Assembly (NCBI RefSeq): GCF_035083965.1
Contig: NC_089731.1
Span: forward strand, 10,142,001 to 10,206,000
From: Branchiostoma lanceolatum
Lineage: Eukaryota; Chordata; Leptocardii; Amphioxiformes; Branchiostomatidae
Direction of reading: 5' to 3'
DNA: 64,000 nt
Positions 43,501 through 54,403 of this stretch are shown here, piece after piece. Position 1 is the stretch's first letter. Every line of letters begins with the position of its first letter. The notes beneath the pieces are model-generated. The model made no database searches. It was given only the letters and a program-made list of their open reading frames with translations, and was not told the DNA's origin. A program made the translations under genes and the position numbers.

Positions 43501-43976
43501 ATCGTCAACTGCCACAGTCAAACATTGACTGCTCATAGACAAATTTCTAACACCGGACATCCTGGCGGCTACTGTAAACTTGGGGGAGGTAAAGTAAAGA
43601 GTCCATAGACTGACCTGACATATCTCAGCAGCACACATATCATGATATGAGATTGTTGACTGGCGTGTTGTGTCATGTAGCAGTTTACAAATTCTGAAGT
43701 TCTAGCTAAATTTCTAACCTGAGCTCTTTCCATCTCGAGATGATGAAATATGATGCAAGTGCTAGCATCTAGCCACTCTACAAAATACCCTGAATCTATG
43801 AGTGTGACATCTATGATACTAGTAACCACGACCTATCTAACCTTTTGTAGATAAGCCAGTTCAGCCTTAATCCTCCTCTGCAGCTTGACGCACCCCTCCA
43901 CTTGCAGCTCTTTCGCTCTGTCCATCAGGGCCTTGGCGTCGGTGATCATGTCTTCAACTTTCGACTCCAGTGACAT
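40550..43976 (-). CDS. C7orf25: UPF0415/DUF1308 protein, C7orf25 orthologue
   Basis: Minus-strand exons: 43976-43842, 43106-42863, 42323-42186, 42033-41701, 41321-41137, 40960-40880, 40642-40550; 402 residues, all phases consistent. Matches recalled human C7orf25 throughout: SNLTHLRAIITTAESL, VDVAANHGLTWVKVIARKAQ, GQYGEKSVIDQAEDYI, then an acidic DDSDDDDEEE linker, NLDVTTLLAMVSALTNG, ELIACESAVRDF and the C-terminal IFGTGDSLHAVTVTANSSF followed by VRAAANQ. The biochemical function of the family is not established to my knowledge, so none is assigned. It is convergent with SDHB. Confidence 0.95.
42690..42860 (-). mobile_element. Possible tRNA-derived SINE in C7orf25 intron 2
   Basis: Read on the minus strand it contains CCCGGGTTCAATTCCTGGGA, a B-box-like core in a tRNA arm, preceded by TAGGTGCGTTGGG, a possible A box. 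No clear target duplication. It abuts the donor of the preceding coding exon. Confidence 0.4.
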
Positions 43977-45026
43977 CTTGACAATATTTTGGAGCTTATT
44001 TGATAAATAGACTCTGTAAATAAGTTAGCTAAGACTCATGTGCAGGATGTGATCACATTTATCTAACTCCGTGTTTGTAAATGCAACAATATTTCCTGCA
44101 GGTGAAAGTTACGTAGTTCAAGGTGGGAGGGGGGCATCTGACAGCCGGCCCACGTCAGCTGATCGCCATCAGAACCGGTAGCGCCTAGCCTCTCCAGAAA
44201 CGACGTCGTAAGGTCTCAAGAACTCCCAACACACAGCCCACGTCCCGAAAAATATAGAGGAGCTTGTAGGAGGTGTAAAGAGGGCCTAGTGTGAGGTAGA
44301 CGACTTGAACGCTCCTCGCAAACGTTTCAAAACAACTTTCCGTGAACCAGGTATGGCGTAATAGTGAGCGACACATTCGCAAGGTGACGATTCGAGGAAA
44401 TTATGAGCTCTCCAAGTAGATGTAGGATTCGGCCCAGCCTCACAGTGTTTTACCGTATACGTGTGCTTTTGCACGTCGTATTAGAAATGCACCCTTTTCT
44501 ACTCCTCGACTCTCTTCAGATCAGAAATACCCCTTACTCTGACTGACTTCATCGATTCATGGTAGCAAAAGGACAAAATTGTGAAGGAGCCGGACGGAAG
44601 AACTTGAAGAAATTCTAAACAAAATATTATTCAGGTTGATTGCCTAGCCAATCTTTTAAAAAATTTAGTGCATAACTAAGAATTCCATGCACACATGTAC
44701 AGAACACGACAGGAAGCTAGTGGCACAGTGAAGGTTGGTCTGCACGCGTCACACGTAATATCAGTACATTACCGGAAATTAACTTTAAAGTCGAACTCCA
44801 TGATACAGAGCTCAGTATTGTAAGTCCAAAGGACGTCCTAAGAGAGTTGGAAAAATGGACCATGATAATACAAGTTGGTAACAATATAAAATACTGGGAA
44901 TTGAACCAATTTCCATCTATCAGCTGCAAAATATACTAATAAACGAATTTTAATAAAAGTCCAAAGGGTAAGTCTTGACGTAAACGTTCTGTCGTGAGCG
45001 GAAAAACACCGGAAATAGTCGACGGA
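43977..45026. other. Intergenic region between C7orf25 and PGRP
   Basis: Divergent 5' regions of the two genes. No coding frame, RNA gene or repeat recognised. Confidence 0.55.
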
Positions 45027-45104
45027 TATAAAAGTTATCTCGAGCCGTTATTGTAGCACATATCGGCACCGACTTTGTACCACTTCTGACGTGATCTTCA
45101 CAAG
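45027..45104 (+). promoter_or_regulatory. PGRP core promoter and 5' UTR exon
   Basis: TATAAAAG at 45027 is followed by a probable 5' UTR exon ending CACAAG at 45104 before GTACGT. The matching acceptor ACTCCAG ends at 45397, 20 bp before the start codon. Confidence 0.6.
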
Positions 45105-45417
45105 GTACGTAATTTATCTGGCATGTTCAGTTCTGTTCTATTCGCTTACAATGCGCAATGTCGCTATATCAGAAGTTGAAGTTATCATTAGTTCTTTATT
45201 TCAGGCGCTAACGGGCCTATGTTAAAGGCATGCATGACAACATAGAATATATACAAAGAGTATTTCTCAGAATCATCGCTGATAATATATGTACACGACT
45301 TTTAAAAAGGTTTTTGAAGTAGGAATTGTGCACGTGGTAGAATTCATTTGACCTCAATATTAATCTAAAGTTTGCAAATATTTCCTTGCTACTCCAGGCG
45401 TCCTACATCACGTGACG

Positions 45418-46289
45418 ATGAAACTCCTCTACCTGGTTCTCTTACTCGTCCCGGCCTGTGTCCAGGGTGAGTCGGCCTGTGACCGCCTGAACATGACCAG
45501 CAGGGCGGACTGGGGCGCAGAGCCGCCCAGGGCCCGCACACCGCTCAGCCACCCGACAACCAAGGTTGTGATTCACCACAGCGACAGCTACTGGAGACAC
45601 CTGTCCAACTGGGGAGGGTACAGCGACCAGGAGGAGTACATGGCGAGGGTAAGGGAGATCCAGCAGGAACACATGGGCAAAGGATGGGACGACATCGGCT
45701 ACAACTTTCTCATCGACGGCTTCGGCAACGTGTACGTGGGGCGCGGATGGGACAATACGTGAGTTTTTATTTTGTCAAGTTCATTCTGTTCTATACATGT
45801 ATATACATTAGCTCAAGATGGGATGTTTTACTATCCATATTATGTGATGATAGGATTGCTTTTCACTAACCAGGTTTGTGTCATTTATGAAATTTTTGTT
45901 TTGTAATTTTTGTCTGTGCAGTATGTGTTCTACTCTGTATATACTGACTGACATTGGTCATCGACTGTGTATTTGACACAGTCTGTATTTATTATCAAAT
46001 ATTAAACGTCTTTCCGATTAGGGGAGCGCACACACCCTGCTGTAACTCCGTCTCCATCGGAATCAACTTCCTTGGGTACTTCGAAGACGAACTGCCGACC
46101 AGAGCAGCCTTGGAGGCCGGGAAAACCCTGATAGCCTGCGGGAATGAGCTGCAGAAGATCGGGCCCGGGTGGGACTTCGGTTTGTACTGTCACTCCGACC
46201 TCGGTGCGGCCAGTGGGGATACAGACTGTCCCGGTGCCGCTCTCTGCGACTACGCCAACAGGAACTTCCAATACCCGTGGGACTACTAG
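45418..46289 (+). CDS. Secreted peptidoglycan recognition protein, predicted amidase
   Basis: Exons 45418-45758 and 46022-46289; 202 residues. The start is the ATG behind CACGTGACG; an open frame reaches slightly further upstream but lacks ATG. Signal peptide MKLLYLVLLLVPACVQG. One PGRP domain: SRADWGAEPPRARTPL, VVIHHSD, GWDDIGYNFLIDGFGNVYVG, RGWDN, TGAHTPCCNSVSIG, then YCHSDLGAASGDTDCPG. The amidase residues of the T7-lysozyme type are all visible: His in IHH, Tyr in GYNF, His in YCH and Cys in TDCPG. It should therefore bind zinc and cut the muramoyl-Ala bond rather than only bind. Role: extracellular antibacterial defence. The second exon holds the C-terminal half, a common PGRP intron position in phase 2. 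Confidence 0.95.
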
Positions 46290-48021
46290 CTACTTCAATT
46301 AGTCACTGGCCACATAAAAGCTAATCAGGATATGGTTATGATACATAATTGATTCCGTATACCATGACGTCGTATGACAATCATGTTTCCTTTAAATGTC
46401 AAGTCCCCTTTCATCTGGCAGAGTACGTATCATGTGACCTGGGCTTTGGTATCGTTTGTTTTTCCATTTCTGCACCGCGTGAACCAGTCGGATGTGACAT
46501 TCTGACGATCACTGAACCTTATACTATTTTGGAGGCACACAAAAAGCTGACGGACTAGCTTGTGGGAATCGATATGAGTGACTTATCAACCTTAGCATGC
46601 GCGGAAACGCCGATCGTTGCTGTTCTCAATACTTTTCCTGTCTCTTCATGTCGTCCACATTCCGACCTATTTTTCACAAAACAGACGGGGTACAATCTCT
46701 TACGTACAGGAATAATCAGCTAGATTCTCCCTTCTGTATAGTACGATAAACGATATCACATTTCCTCTAATAATTCAAACAAATCAAAGAGCAACTAGAC
46801 ATTTTGTGAGGTGAATCATATTGTATTAAAAGCGTCGATCTTTGTGCGTCTGTAAGAGGGACACATGTGATATGCACCCATGTGCAATTTACCCTAATTT
46901 CATTCAAAAGCAATACAATATCCGTCAATTTACATTACTAATTTACTTTCTGGTATTGTCTATTCATGTTGTATTCTTTCTTATTTCTTTGATCCTACTG
47001 CGGTTTTAAGTATTTTCAGTGTATGGAAATACTTGTGTTGCCCAATACATACTGGTGCTAAACACCTGTCGTCAACGAAATCTATTTGTTCAATATCTTT
47101 CAATATACTCCTGCTTTCAAGAAAGCGTGAACGTCTGAGACGACCCCTTGTCCGGAAATCTCTGTCAGGGGGTCCCACATGTAAATTTGCATGATCCTTC
47201 TTTAGTCTTTCCCCGTCAGTCAACGAAGCACAGACTGGTCACATCTGGGTCAGGTAAGGACGGCGGCATTCCTTATCAGTCCACGGCTTCTGCTACAAGA
47301 AGAGCCAAGAAACACGCACAAGGAGACTCAACCACGGGGATAAAGACTTAAGGTGAGTTTGTCTTCTAGAAGAAAACTTAAGATAACAAGTGGTTGCGCG
47401 TGCGGTATAGAGTTCTGTTGTTTCTATCAAACCTTCGGCTGAAGTTATACCTGGAGAGCTAGAGAGTCAGTGGAAGGAAACCAGTCATGTGTGTTCCTTT
47501 GTGTGGGCCCGCGGATGGTCACTGCATTCTAATCCTTTTGCAAATTGATCTTCGGTGTCTCCTCACCCTCCTTCGCCAGTACTAAAATGGAAGTTTGCTG
47601 TACGTTATCATGATGCTGTTGTAACGCCACAAAACTATGTGGTGCACGTAAAGTTGCCACATTTGACCTTTTCATCGCCTGAAAGTGCTGCATACCGATA
47701 TCTGTAAAAGCTGTAGGAAGTTGTGTTTCAATGGAACAAAACGTCCCGGAAATACCAAGGAAATAAGTCAAAGATACGTCTCTGAGAGAGAGAAATAGTG
47801 TTGATGTGAAAAACAGGATACACCCCCTCGAAGGTACTGATTGACGGTGTTTAGATACTGTGTAACTTCCTCAAACCTACCAACCCGTATAACTACATGC
47901 ATGGTGGCATGGGAACATCTTTATGTAAACAAACCACTTTGGCATGTACTCTGTATGCAATTCAGAGGTCGATCGCTATAAGGCGGAGTGACGGTGTAGT
48001 GAGTAGCGTCTGACTATGGGG
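46290..48021. other. Intergenic region; possible 5' UTR exons of the methyltransferase gene
   Basis: Mostly featureless. A small candidate exon lies at about 47220-47254 (after TCCCCGTCAG, before GTAAGG), and GATAAAGACTTAAG at 47338-47351 precedes the donor GTGAGTTT. Both could be non-coding exons leading to the acceptor at 48335, but this is weak evidence. Confidence 0.35.
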
Positions 48022-48243
48022 TAGCCTCTACCAGGCTCCGCGGATGGCTGGAAAATAGTAGAAATTGGCCAAATAGAGTGACTAGTACGCTAAGGGAGTC
48101 GGCTACGGAGAGAGGATCCAATATGTCATTCAGATCGGCAAACTGTACCCCTATAGCAGACTAACTCCTCTTTCATGTTTTTCTGCTGTCTATTTGGCCA
48201 ATTTCTACTCTTTCCAGTCGCCTCTAGAGCCTGGTAGAGGCTA
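48022..48243. mobile_element. 222-bp MITE with 8-bp target duplication
   Basis: Inverted ends TAGCCTCTACCAGGCTC and GAGCCTGGTAGAGGCTA, with subterminal GAAATTGGCCAAATAGA and its inverse. Flanked by CTATGGGG at 48014-48021 and 48244-48251. No coding sequence. The TAGCCT start resembles the element in SDHB intron 1, but the rest differs. Confidence 0.85.
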
Positions 48244-48340
48244 CTATGGGGCACGTTCAAGATCTTTGTGTATTTAGGTGTCAACCAATGCAACAGAGAT
48301 ACTGTTGAGGCTGATAATGACGTATTTGTTCCTAGTTGCC

Positions 48341-49509
48341 ATGGATATTGAAAATGCCGATCAGTACGCGAAGAACCGGGAGGGACAACAGAAGGTAGCG
48401 GTGGATCTGATAAACAGGTAGGATGGAATTGTTTTGATGTTCATGATACTAGCGAGCAACATCTTTTAAAATCAATCAATGAAAAGACATACAATGACAC
48501 TTTGCCACAGAAATTTGACATTGCGTTGCTGCATGCAAGTAGACCAACACCGTGACATCGGTCACAAATAAGAAATTTGAACTGCGCTAGACTTCTGTCT
48601 GCTAACTACACGTACGCTTTCTCCCAGGTACATAACGTGGCAGGAGGGTGACGTGGTGCTAGATGTTGGCTGTGGGACTGGAGAGATCACCAAACTCATG
48701 TCTCAGCAGCCGGGAGTCAAGTCTGTCGTGGGGATCGATTTGTCCTCAGACTTCATCAGGTATCATTGATGTTATCAAGTTGAGTTTCACATGATGTGTC
48801 GAGTTTGATACGAGCCCCCGATTGTCCAGAAAGCCAGAAAGTAAGACATTGATTAGCTATCGCTGTATTAGAAGCACAAAGATGGTCTAGCCGCCCGTCC
48901 CAGACATTTCTTTTTCTCATGTTAATTTTTGTTTGCAGTTTCGCATCAGAGAACAACGCTGGTGCGAACATCAGTTTCCACGCGGCCGACGCCTCCGACC
49001 CCGCCCACTTCAAACCTGAGTGGAAAGGTGCGTTCACCAAGGCCACCTGCTTCACGGTTCTGCACTGGATCCAAGACAAGAAAAGCGCCTTTAAGAACAT
49101 TTCCTCATGTCTTGAGTCTGGAGGGGAGCTGGTGATCAACTGTCTATTGGAGTCAGCGGCTCAAATAGGCCAGTTGGATCTGCCGAAGTGGAGGGAGTAC
49201 CTTAAAGATTTCACCTACAGCATCTACCCGTGGCCTAATGACGACATCGACGGAATGGGTCGGCTATTGGAGGAGGCAGGATTTGAAGTTCTGACGTGTA
49301 ACGGACAACCGGCCCCGCCCAAGTCTTTCCCGACCGATCCGGAGGGTTTGAAAGCTGTCATGCGCACAATGTTGCCCCAGCTCAAGTACATACCGGCCGA
49401 CGAACAAGACGACTACCTGACGGATGCCTACTGCGCAATCGCAGAAATGAGGAAGAACTTTAAGGAAGGTGATCCCGAAGCTGTTGTTGCGCATGTGCGC
49501 AAAGTGTGA
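48341..49509 (+). CDS. JHAMT-like SAM-dependent methyltransferase
   Basis: Exons 48341-48417, 48628-48759, 48939-49509; 259 residues. The start ATG lies six bases after the acceptor TTCCTAG. The Rossmann-type SAM site is VLDVGCGTGEITKLM with the acidic partner VVGIDLSSDF. Later family features are FTKATCFTVLHWIQDKKSAF (LHW motif), LESGGELVINCLLES and a C-terminal helical region. Length and order match insect juvenile hormone acid / farnesoic acid O-methyltransferases, which methylate a terpenoid carboxylate. A lancelet enzyme need not share that substrate, so only a small-molecule carboxyl methyltransferase is inferred. No signal peptide, so cytosolic. It stands alone, not in a visible cluster. 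Confidence 0.85.
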
Positions 49510-51849
49510 CTCAAGTCCCAAGTTACTAGTATCGTATTTCATTTTATAGATTCTTATTTACAGTTTTTTAAAAGATAAATCAAGAAAGTGTAGTGAATGG
49601 CTATCACTTCAAATCAAGAAGTCTTAACTCGTTTTGAGTTTCTTGTTGATAATGTCGACATATAAGCAGATTGAAGTTACCTTGGACAATGTTAGTGTTT
49701 GAATGATAACAGTGAGCCGTCCAACTGACGTCATTATACAATTAGTATTCATGAGGATGTTTATGTCTTACAAATATATGCAATAATTCGTTGAGTAGAC
49801 AGATGCCCTGTCTTGAGTGTGTATGTATGGCAAGGTATATAAATATCTATATACTCGGACCGTCAATGGATAGATAAGCTAACTCCTCTGTATGTGTTAC
49901 TTCGAAGTAGAAATAGTAAAATATGAATTTGTTGCTCGTGTTTTCCTTAATTTTGTCGTTAAGTCTGATGATTCCGAAAAATCGCACCGAACTCGGAGAT
50001 ACAGATTGTATTAGGTATACGGTAAGGAGTATTTTAGTGTAATTAACCACAGTCTATGTTATGATAAACGTCCACAGATTCATTTTTACAGGAATACTGT
50101 CATTTTTTTCGTACATTTGAACAAAACGTAAGGATGTATTTCAGTCGTCCAGTCATCACCCCACAAAACAAAATTAAACAAGAGTTCGGAGACTTCATAC
50201 CCCCATGAAATATTTTGAGCCTTTCTAGATTTCTTGTTTCATCTTGTCTCATCGATGAAACATATAAGGTTGTAATTAGCGTGATACATCTTAAATTGTG
50301 GCCTTCTCTAACAAAATTATATATCATATTGTATATGTGAAAGTCTTTTCCCTTGGCAAAATACCATGCTTACATTTCATCATAAATTATGCAAGTATCC
50401 TGTACATTCACATAATTTATGCAAAGTGATACACACCTTTAACTAACTTACACATGTCACAAGTATGTAATTCCCACCATGTTACACAAACAAATTATGG
50501 CACTTTCACATCAATTATGCAAACTATACCCTTCTTTGCATGATTAGTATCCGTATTTAAGTTCCACTTGCCATGAATAACATGCCACATGTATTAAAGT
50601 CCTATTCCGAACATCCTTGAAATCCGTTGCCCAAAATCAACCTTGACCTTCGTCTTTTCAAGACCTACCCGCATACCAAATATCATCATAATCCATCCCG
50701 AGGTTCATGAGTTATATTGACCACAAAATGTGGAAACACACACACACACACACGCACACACAGACAGACAAGTCAAAAATATACCTCCATTTTTCATGTC
50801 GGTAACAAACTAAGCTGTCCACCCTCAGAGCAAAATGGTTCGTTCTAAACGATACATACGGTTAACCAATCAGCGGCAGAAACGCCAACCTTTGACCGGA
50901 GGATAAAGTGACAAACCGTGCTCCGTGCCTGAGGGACAGGTGTATACGGTAAGGAAAACCATCAGTGACTAATTATCAGATACGTAATTTATTGATTGTA
51001 TGTTTAGAAATAAAAGCATTAAAATTAAGGGTGTACAGTTTTCCTAGATTTGATTTTTGCTACATGATCATTTCATAACCACTATGGGAAGTCCCTTAAT
51101 TTCTCACGGTGGGGATTTCCACAAACTGATGATTCATACTGACGAGAGTGTTGAACATACTGTGATACTGAACTTGTCTTCATTGTACCTTAGGGTTATT
51201 CAGCATAACCTAATGACGTATTAAGACTTCCTTGAGGACCTGTCAAGATTTCGGAAACCTTGACTTTACAGAAAAGCGACATGGCCAACGTTTGAAAGTC
51301 ACTCGCTGGAAACCGTTTGATGAATTTTGTGAAGAACCGGGCGTTTATTTGGCATGGCCAATCAAGGGAAACAAGGTACTGTCTTCACGTTTTCAATTCG
51401 TAAGTATATCAGTGATCATATGAGGCGTCTAGAACAGCAAAGTTTCTTCATGTAATGTCCTAGATACACTTCAAACGGTGCATTTTTGAACCCGGAAGTA
51501 GTCACTTGCTGAAACCAACCTCCTTGCTGAAACAGACGGTAGTTTGATACCTGATAGGTTTTGCTGATATGATGAATCATACGTCTTTCTGGCACCCTAA
51601 ACTGGCTTTACCTTATTCCAAATAGTGATGTAACTTACTAATACAAGCATCGAAAACATTAGCGTCTGTTCCGCCAAGGATTAGACAATATATGTTTCCA
51701 AAAGTAATCTGGCCACGGGTGACAGAAGCGCCCCCTATACAGTCAAACCTTGTTTAGCCAAAGGGACAACTCAAAGTAGTCGATGTTATCTACTATTGAC
51801 ATGTTTTGTATCGTCGATATTCCATCAAAGGTGTTTGTTTCTATTTCAG
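49510..51849. other. Intergenic region with repeat tail and candidate 5' exons
   Basis: About 50340-50790 holds several TTATGCAA-type motifs, a stretch with CCAAATATCATCATAATCC and a (CA)n run near 50740-50762, looking like the tail of an interspersed repeat of unknown class. A probable 5' UTR exon ends near 50949 (before GTAAGG). A candidate exon at about 51269-51380 (after CTTTACAG, before GTACTG) is open in one frame but its phase does not fit the death-domain exon directly. Confidence 0.4.
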
Positions 51850-52613
51850 GAGTATCGAAATACTTTTACGACATCGCTGAGGAAGTACCAGCTGACAAAT
51901 GGAAGGACTTTGCGCGAAAATTACAAATAAAGGAAGTCCAAATCGGTCGCATTGAGGCGGAAGAGAAAGGCATAGTGAAGGAATGCTGTATGAAGGTTTT
52001 AAATCAGTGGAGAATGAAGAACGGGAGGAAGGCCACTCTAGAGGTTCTGCGGAAAGCCCTGGAGGACGCTGAGTTAGGGGATATTGCTGAAAACATAAAA
52101 GGTTAGAAATTCTCGATCACATAACGTTACCCCAAGTAGATCTTTGGAGGGGGAATTATGACATTTTTTATGCCTTGCTTTTCTAACAGGTAAACTTCGC
52201 CCTTGTCATGGCAGCAAAATTACATACTACTTTCATCATCACGATGGCTTGCTATTTTCCTGACCCTTTGCTTCAAGTTACATATACACTGTACATGTAC
52301 ATGTACATAATTTCTGCCAAAAACTACCTGTAATGTTACTTCAAATTGTTGCCATAGAATATGTATACACGTATGTCGTTTTGATGATCAACGTCCATTT
52401 GTTCGTGTGTTGAGGATAGACGAGGAGCTTCACCTGAGGATACCTGTGCAGGAGACGGCAGGCAATGGCAGTGGTGCACACCAGCCGTCAACACAGTACG
52501 TATACAGTCAAGTGAGTCAGCCATCATCAGACGACATCAAGCGATCCGGTACAGGACTGCAGCCAGAAGACATGGACTGTGAAGATTACGACGACAGCCT
52601 TCTACTAGGGTAG
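51850..52613 (+). CDS. Death-domain protein, C-terminal exons
   Basis: Exon 51850-52101 (phase 1 in and out) encodes a complete Death fold: VSKYFYDIAEEVPADKWKDF, ARKLQIKEVQIGRIEAEEKG, then CCMKVLNQWRMKNGRKATLE and VLRKALEDAELGDIAENIK. The characteristic DWKDFARKLG-like and W-x-x-NGRKAT-x-x-L parts are clear. Exon 52420-52613 adds a polar acidic tail ending EDYDDSLLLG. Death domains form helical assemblies in apoptosis and innate immune signalling; lancelets have many such genes. The N-terminal part is not resolved: an ATG at 51783 reads through into the domain without splicing, or upstream exons exist. The CTATTTCAG acceptor favours splicing. Confidence 0.75.
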
Positions 52614-54403
52614 ATTTGGAATATGCCCCTCATTATGACCACTCTGTGGTTCACTACCAGGACTTTATATTGAACGTCGGCGTCATTTTGATTTCAAAAT
52701 AGGATTGAAATTTGAATGTGATAGCTATTTAGAAAGTAACAATGTACAGGAAATGTATAATTGCCCTTTATTGGTAAAACATCATTTGTGACCTGATGTC
52801 TAATCATTTGGTTTGTGACATGTCTTGATTATTGACATTCTTTGCCTTAGATGATCGCGTTTTCGAAAATAAAGTCAAAGAAACTTTCAAATTCTAAACC
52901 CCTTTGTGGGCCTTTCGCGATTTTCCGATTCCCAAAAAGACCGAAATTTGGCAATTTGACGGTCGTTTTGACACTTTTCTCGGTGCGGCCGGGAGAAGTA
53001 CTGCAGATTAGGCTCTCATAGGATATATTCTCCCGGCACAGAAAAATGTGAAAATATGAGACATATCACGCTTCAACACACTGAACATTGTCGCAGACAG
53101 GTTAAGTCGTCTTCACATACACGAGCTGATTTGAAAATGATAGATTTTCAGTCGCGGCGTGAGGAGCCCGTGTAACACCGTGACCGCCCGTGGAAGCGCC
53201 ACCTACATTCGTGTATAACGTTACGTTATTTTTTGTAGGTAAACCTGACCACAAAATGACATAAGGACATACACATACCTTCAAAATAAAGACTGGCCAT
53301 ATAGACTTACTGGTTTAATGATATTGTACTTTTCTGTGTGCAGCTTATGGATTTCGTATTGACACGTCACAAAGTGGCAAGGTGTCGTAGAGTCTATTTT
53401 GCAGATGATGGTGTAGCAAAAAATAATATGATTTCATTTCTTTCTTTTTGTAAACTGGGAAACATTAAAGATGCCATGCATAAATCATGTCATTGTGGCC
53501 TTACTTACTTTAGATTTATTCATATTGATTGATATATTGTCACACCCTGGAACATGGTGCTCTGAGCTTTCGGACACTCTTCAATGTCCTGTCACTGAGA
53601 TGATCTTCCTGGTTTACCGTGGCCAGGCGCTGACTGTGGGTGTCTGCTGTAGGTGGTGCGGCAAACTTCTGGGCGAGGAAGTTGTTTCATGCTGACAGAA
53701 GAGTTTTCTCCCAGTTTGCTTCGTTATCTCCATGTCCCTGATTGTGCTGTCAATGTAACTTCGATAGTCTTCCCGGACCGATTGTGAAGTCGCTCTAGAG
53801 GCTGTTAATCTTTTGGTGGTTTACTTGTCTGTGGCTCTGGTGCTAACGAGCCGTTTACGTAGGAAAGAGAGAGACGTTTTGCTGAATGCGTTCTGCTAAG
53901 TGCGTTCTGCGTTTTTAGTATACTTGATTTTATCCGCTAATTCTAAACATTAGCTTCCTGAAGTTCATTGTAGTTGCAAAACGTGTCGCGTTTATCTCTT
54001 AATTTGTACTTGTATATGCATGTTAGATTTACCTCACCGTGTTCCTCTGAATCGATGTTTCCCAAACAAATGAAGACTAGTACCTGGCGTATATATCTAA
54101 AGTGTCTGTATACAGTGCTTATAAACGCCATTTGTACATAGTATACTTATTCGATAGATGTATGCCATAACCTCAATGATTAAGCATACTGACATCAAAA
54201 GAACAAGAAAACCGGCACTGATGATAGAACCACTTTATTTTGAAATGTGAATCATGATGAAAGAAAGCCGCTTTAAGGTGAAGAAGGTATTTTCTGTTGT
54301 GAATGTCATACTGATGATAACTTTCACCAGAAATTATCTAAAGCTGATTCAGAGCCTTGCAGGGCTGCTTGTGGGAGGTGATGACGTATGGTCACGTGAC
54401 GTA
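52614..54403. other. Intergenic region, no gene seen
   Basis: Contains AATAAA at about 52869, probably the polyadenylation signal of the death-domain gene. The remaining short open frames lack splice context or family resemblance. Confidence 0.5.

Noticed and set aside
45412-45417. Upstream extension of the PGRP start
   Set aside because: It would begin with GTG. The ATG at 45418 directly gives a standard signal peptide.
51232-51423. Coding first exon of the death-domain gene
   Set aside because: The open frame has no ATG, and its exit phase does not fit the entry phase of the death-domain exon. The only in-exon ATG stops after four codons.
53471-53695. 74-residue plus-strand open frame
   Set aside because: No similarity recognised, no clear splice or promoter context, and amino-acid content resembling random sequence.
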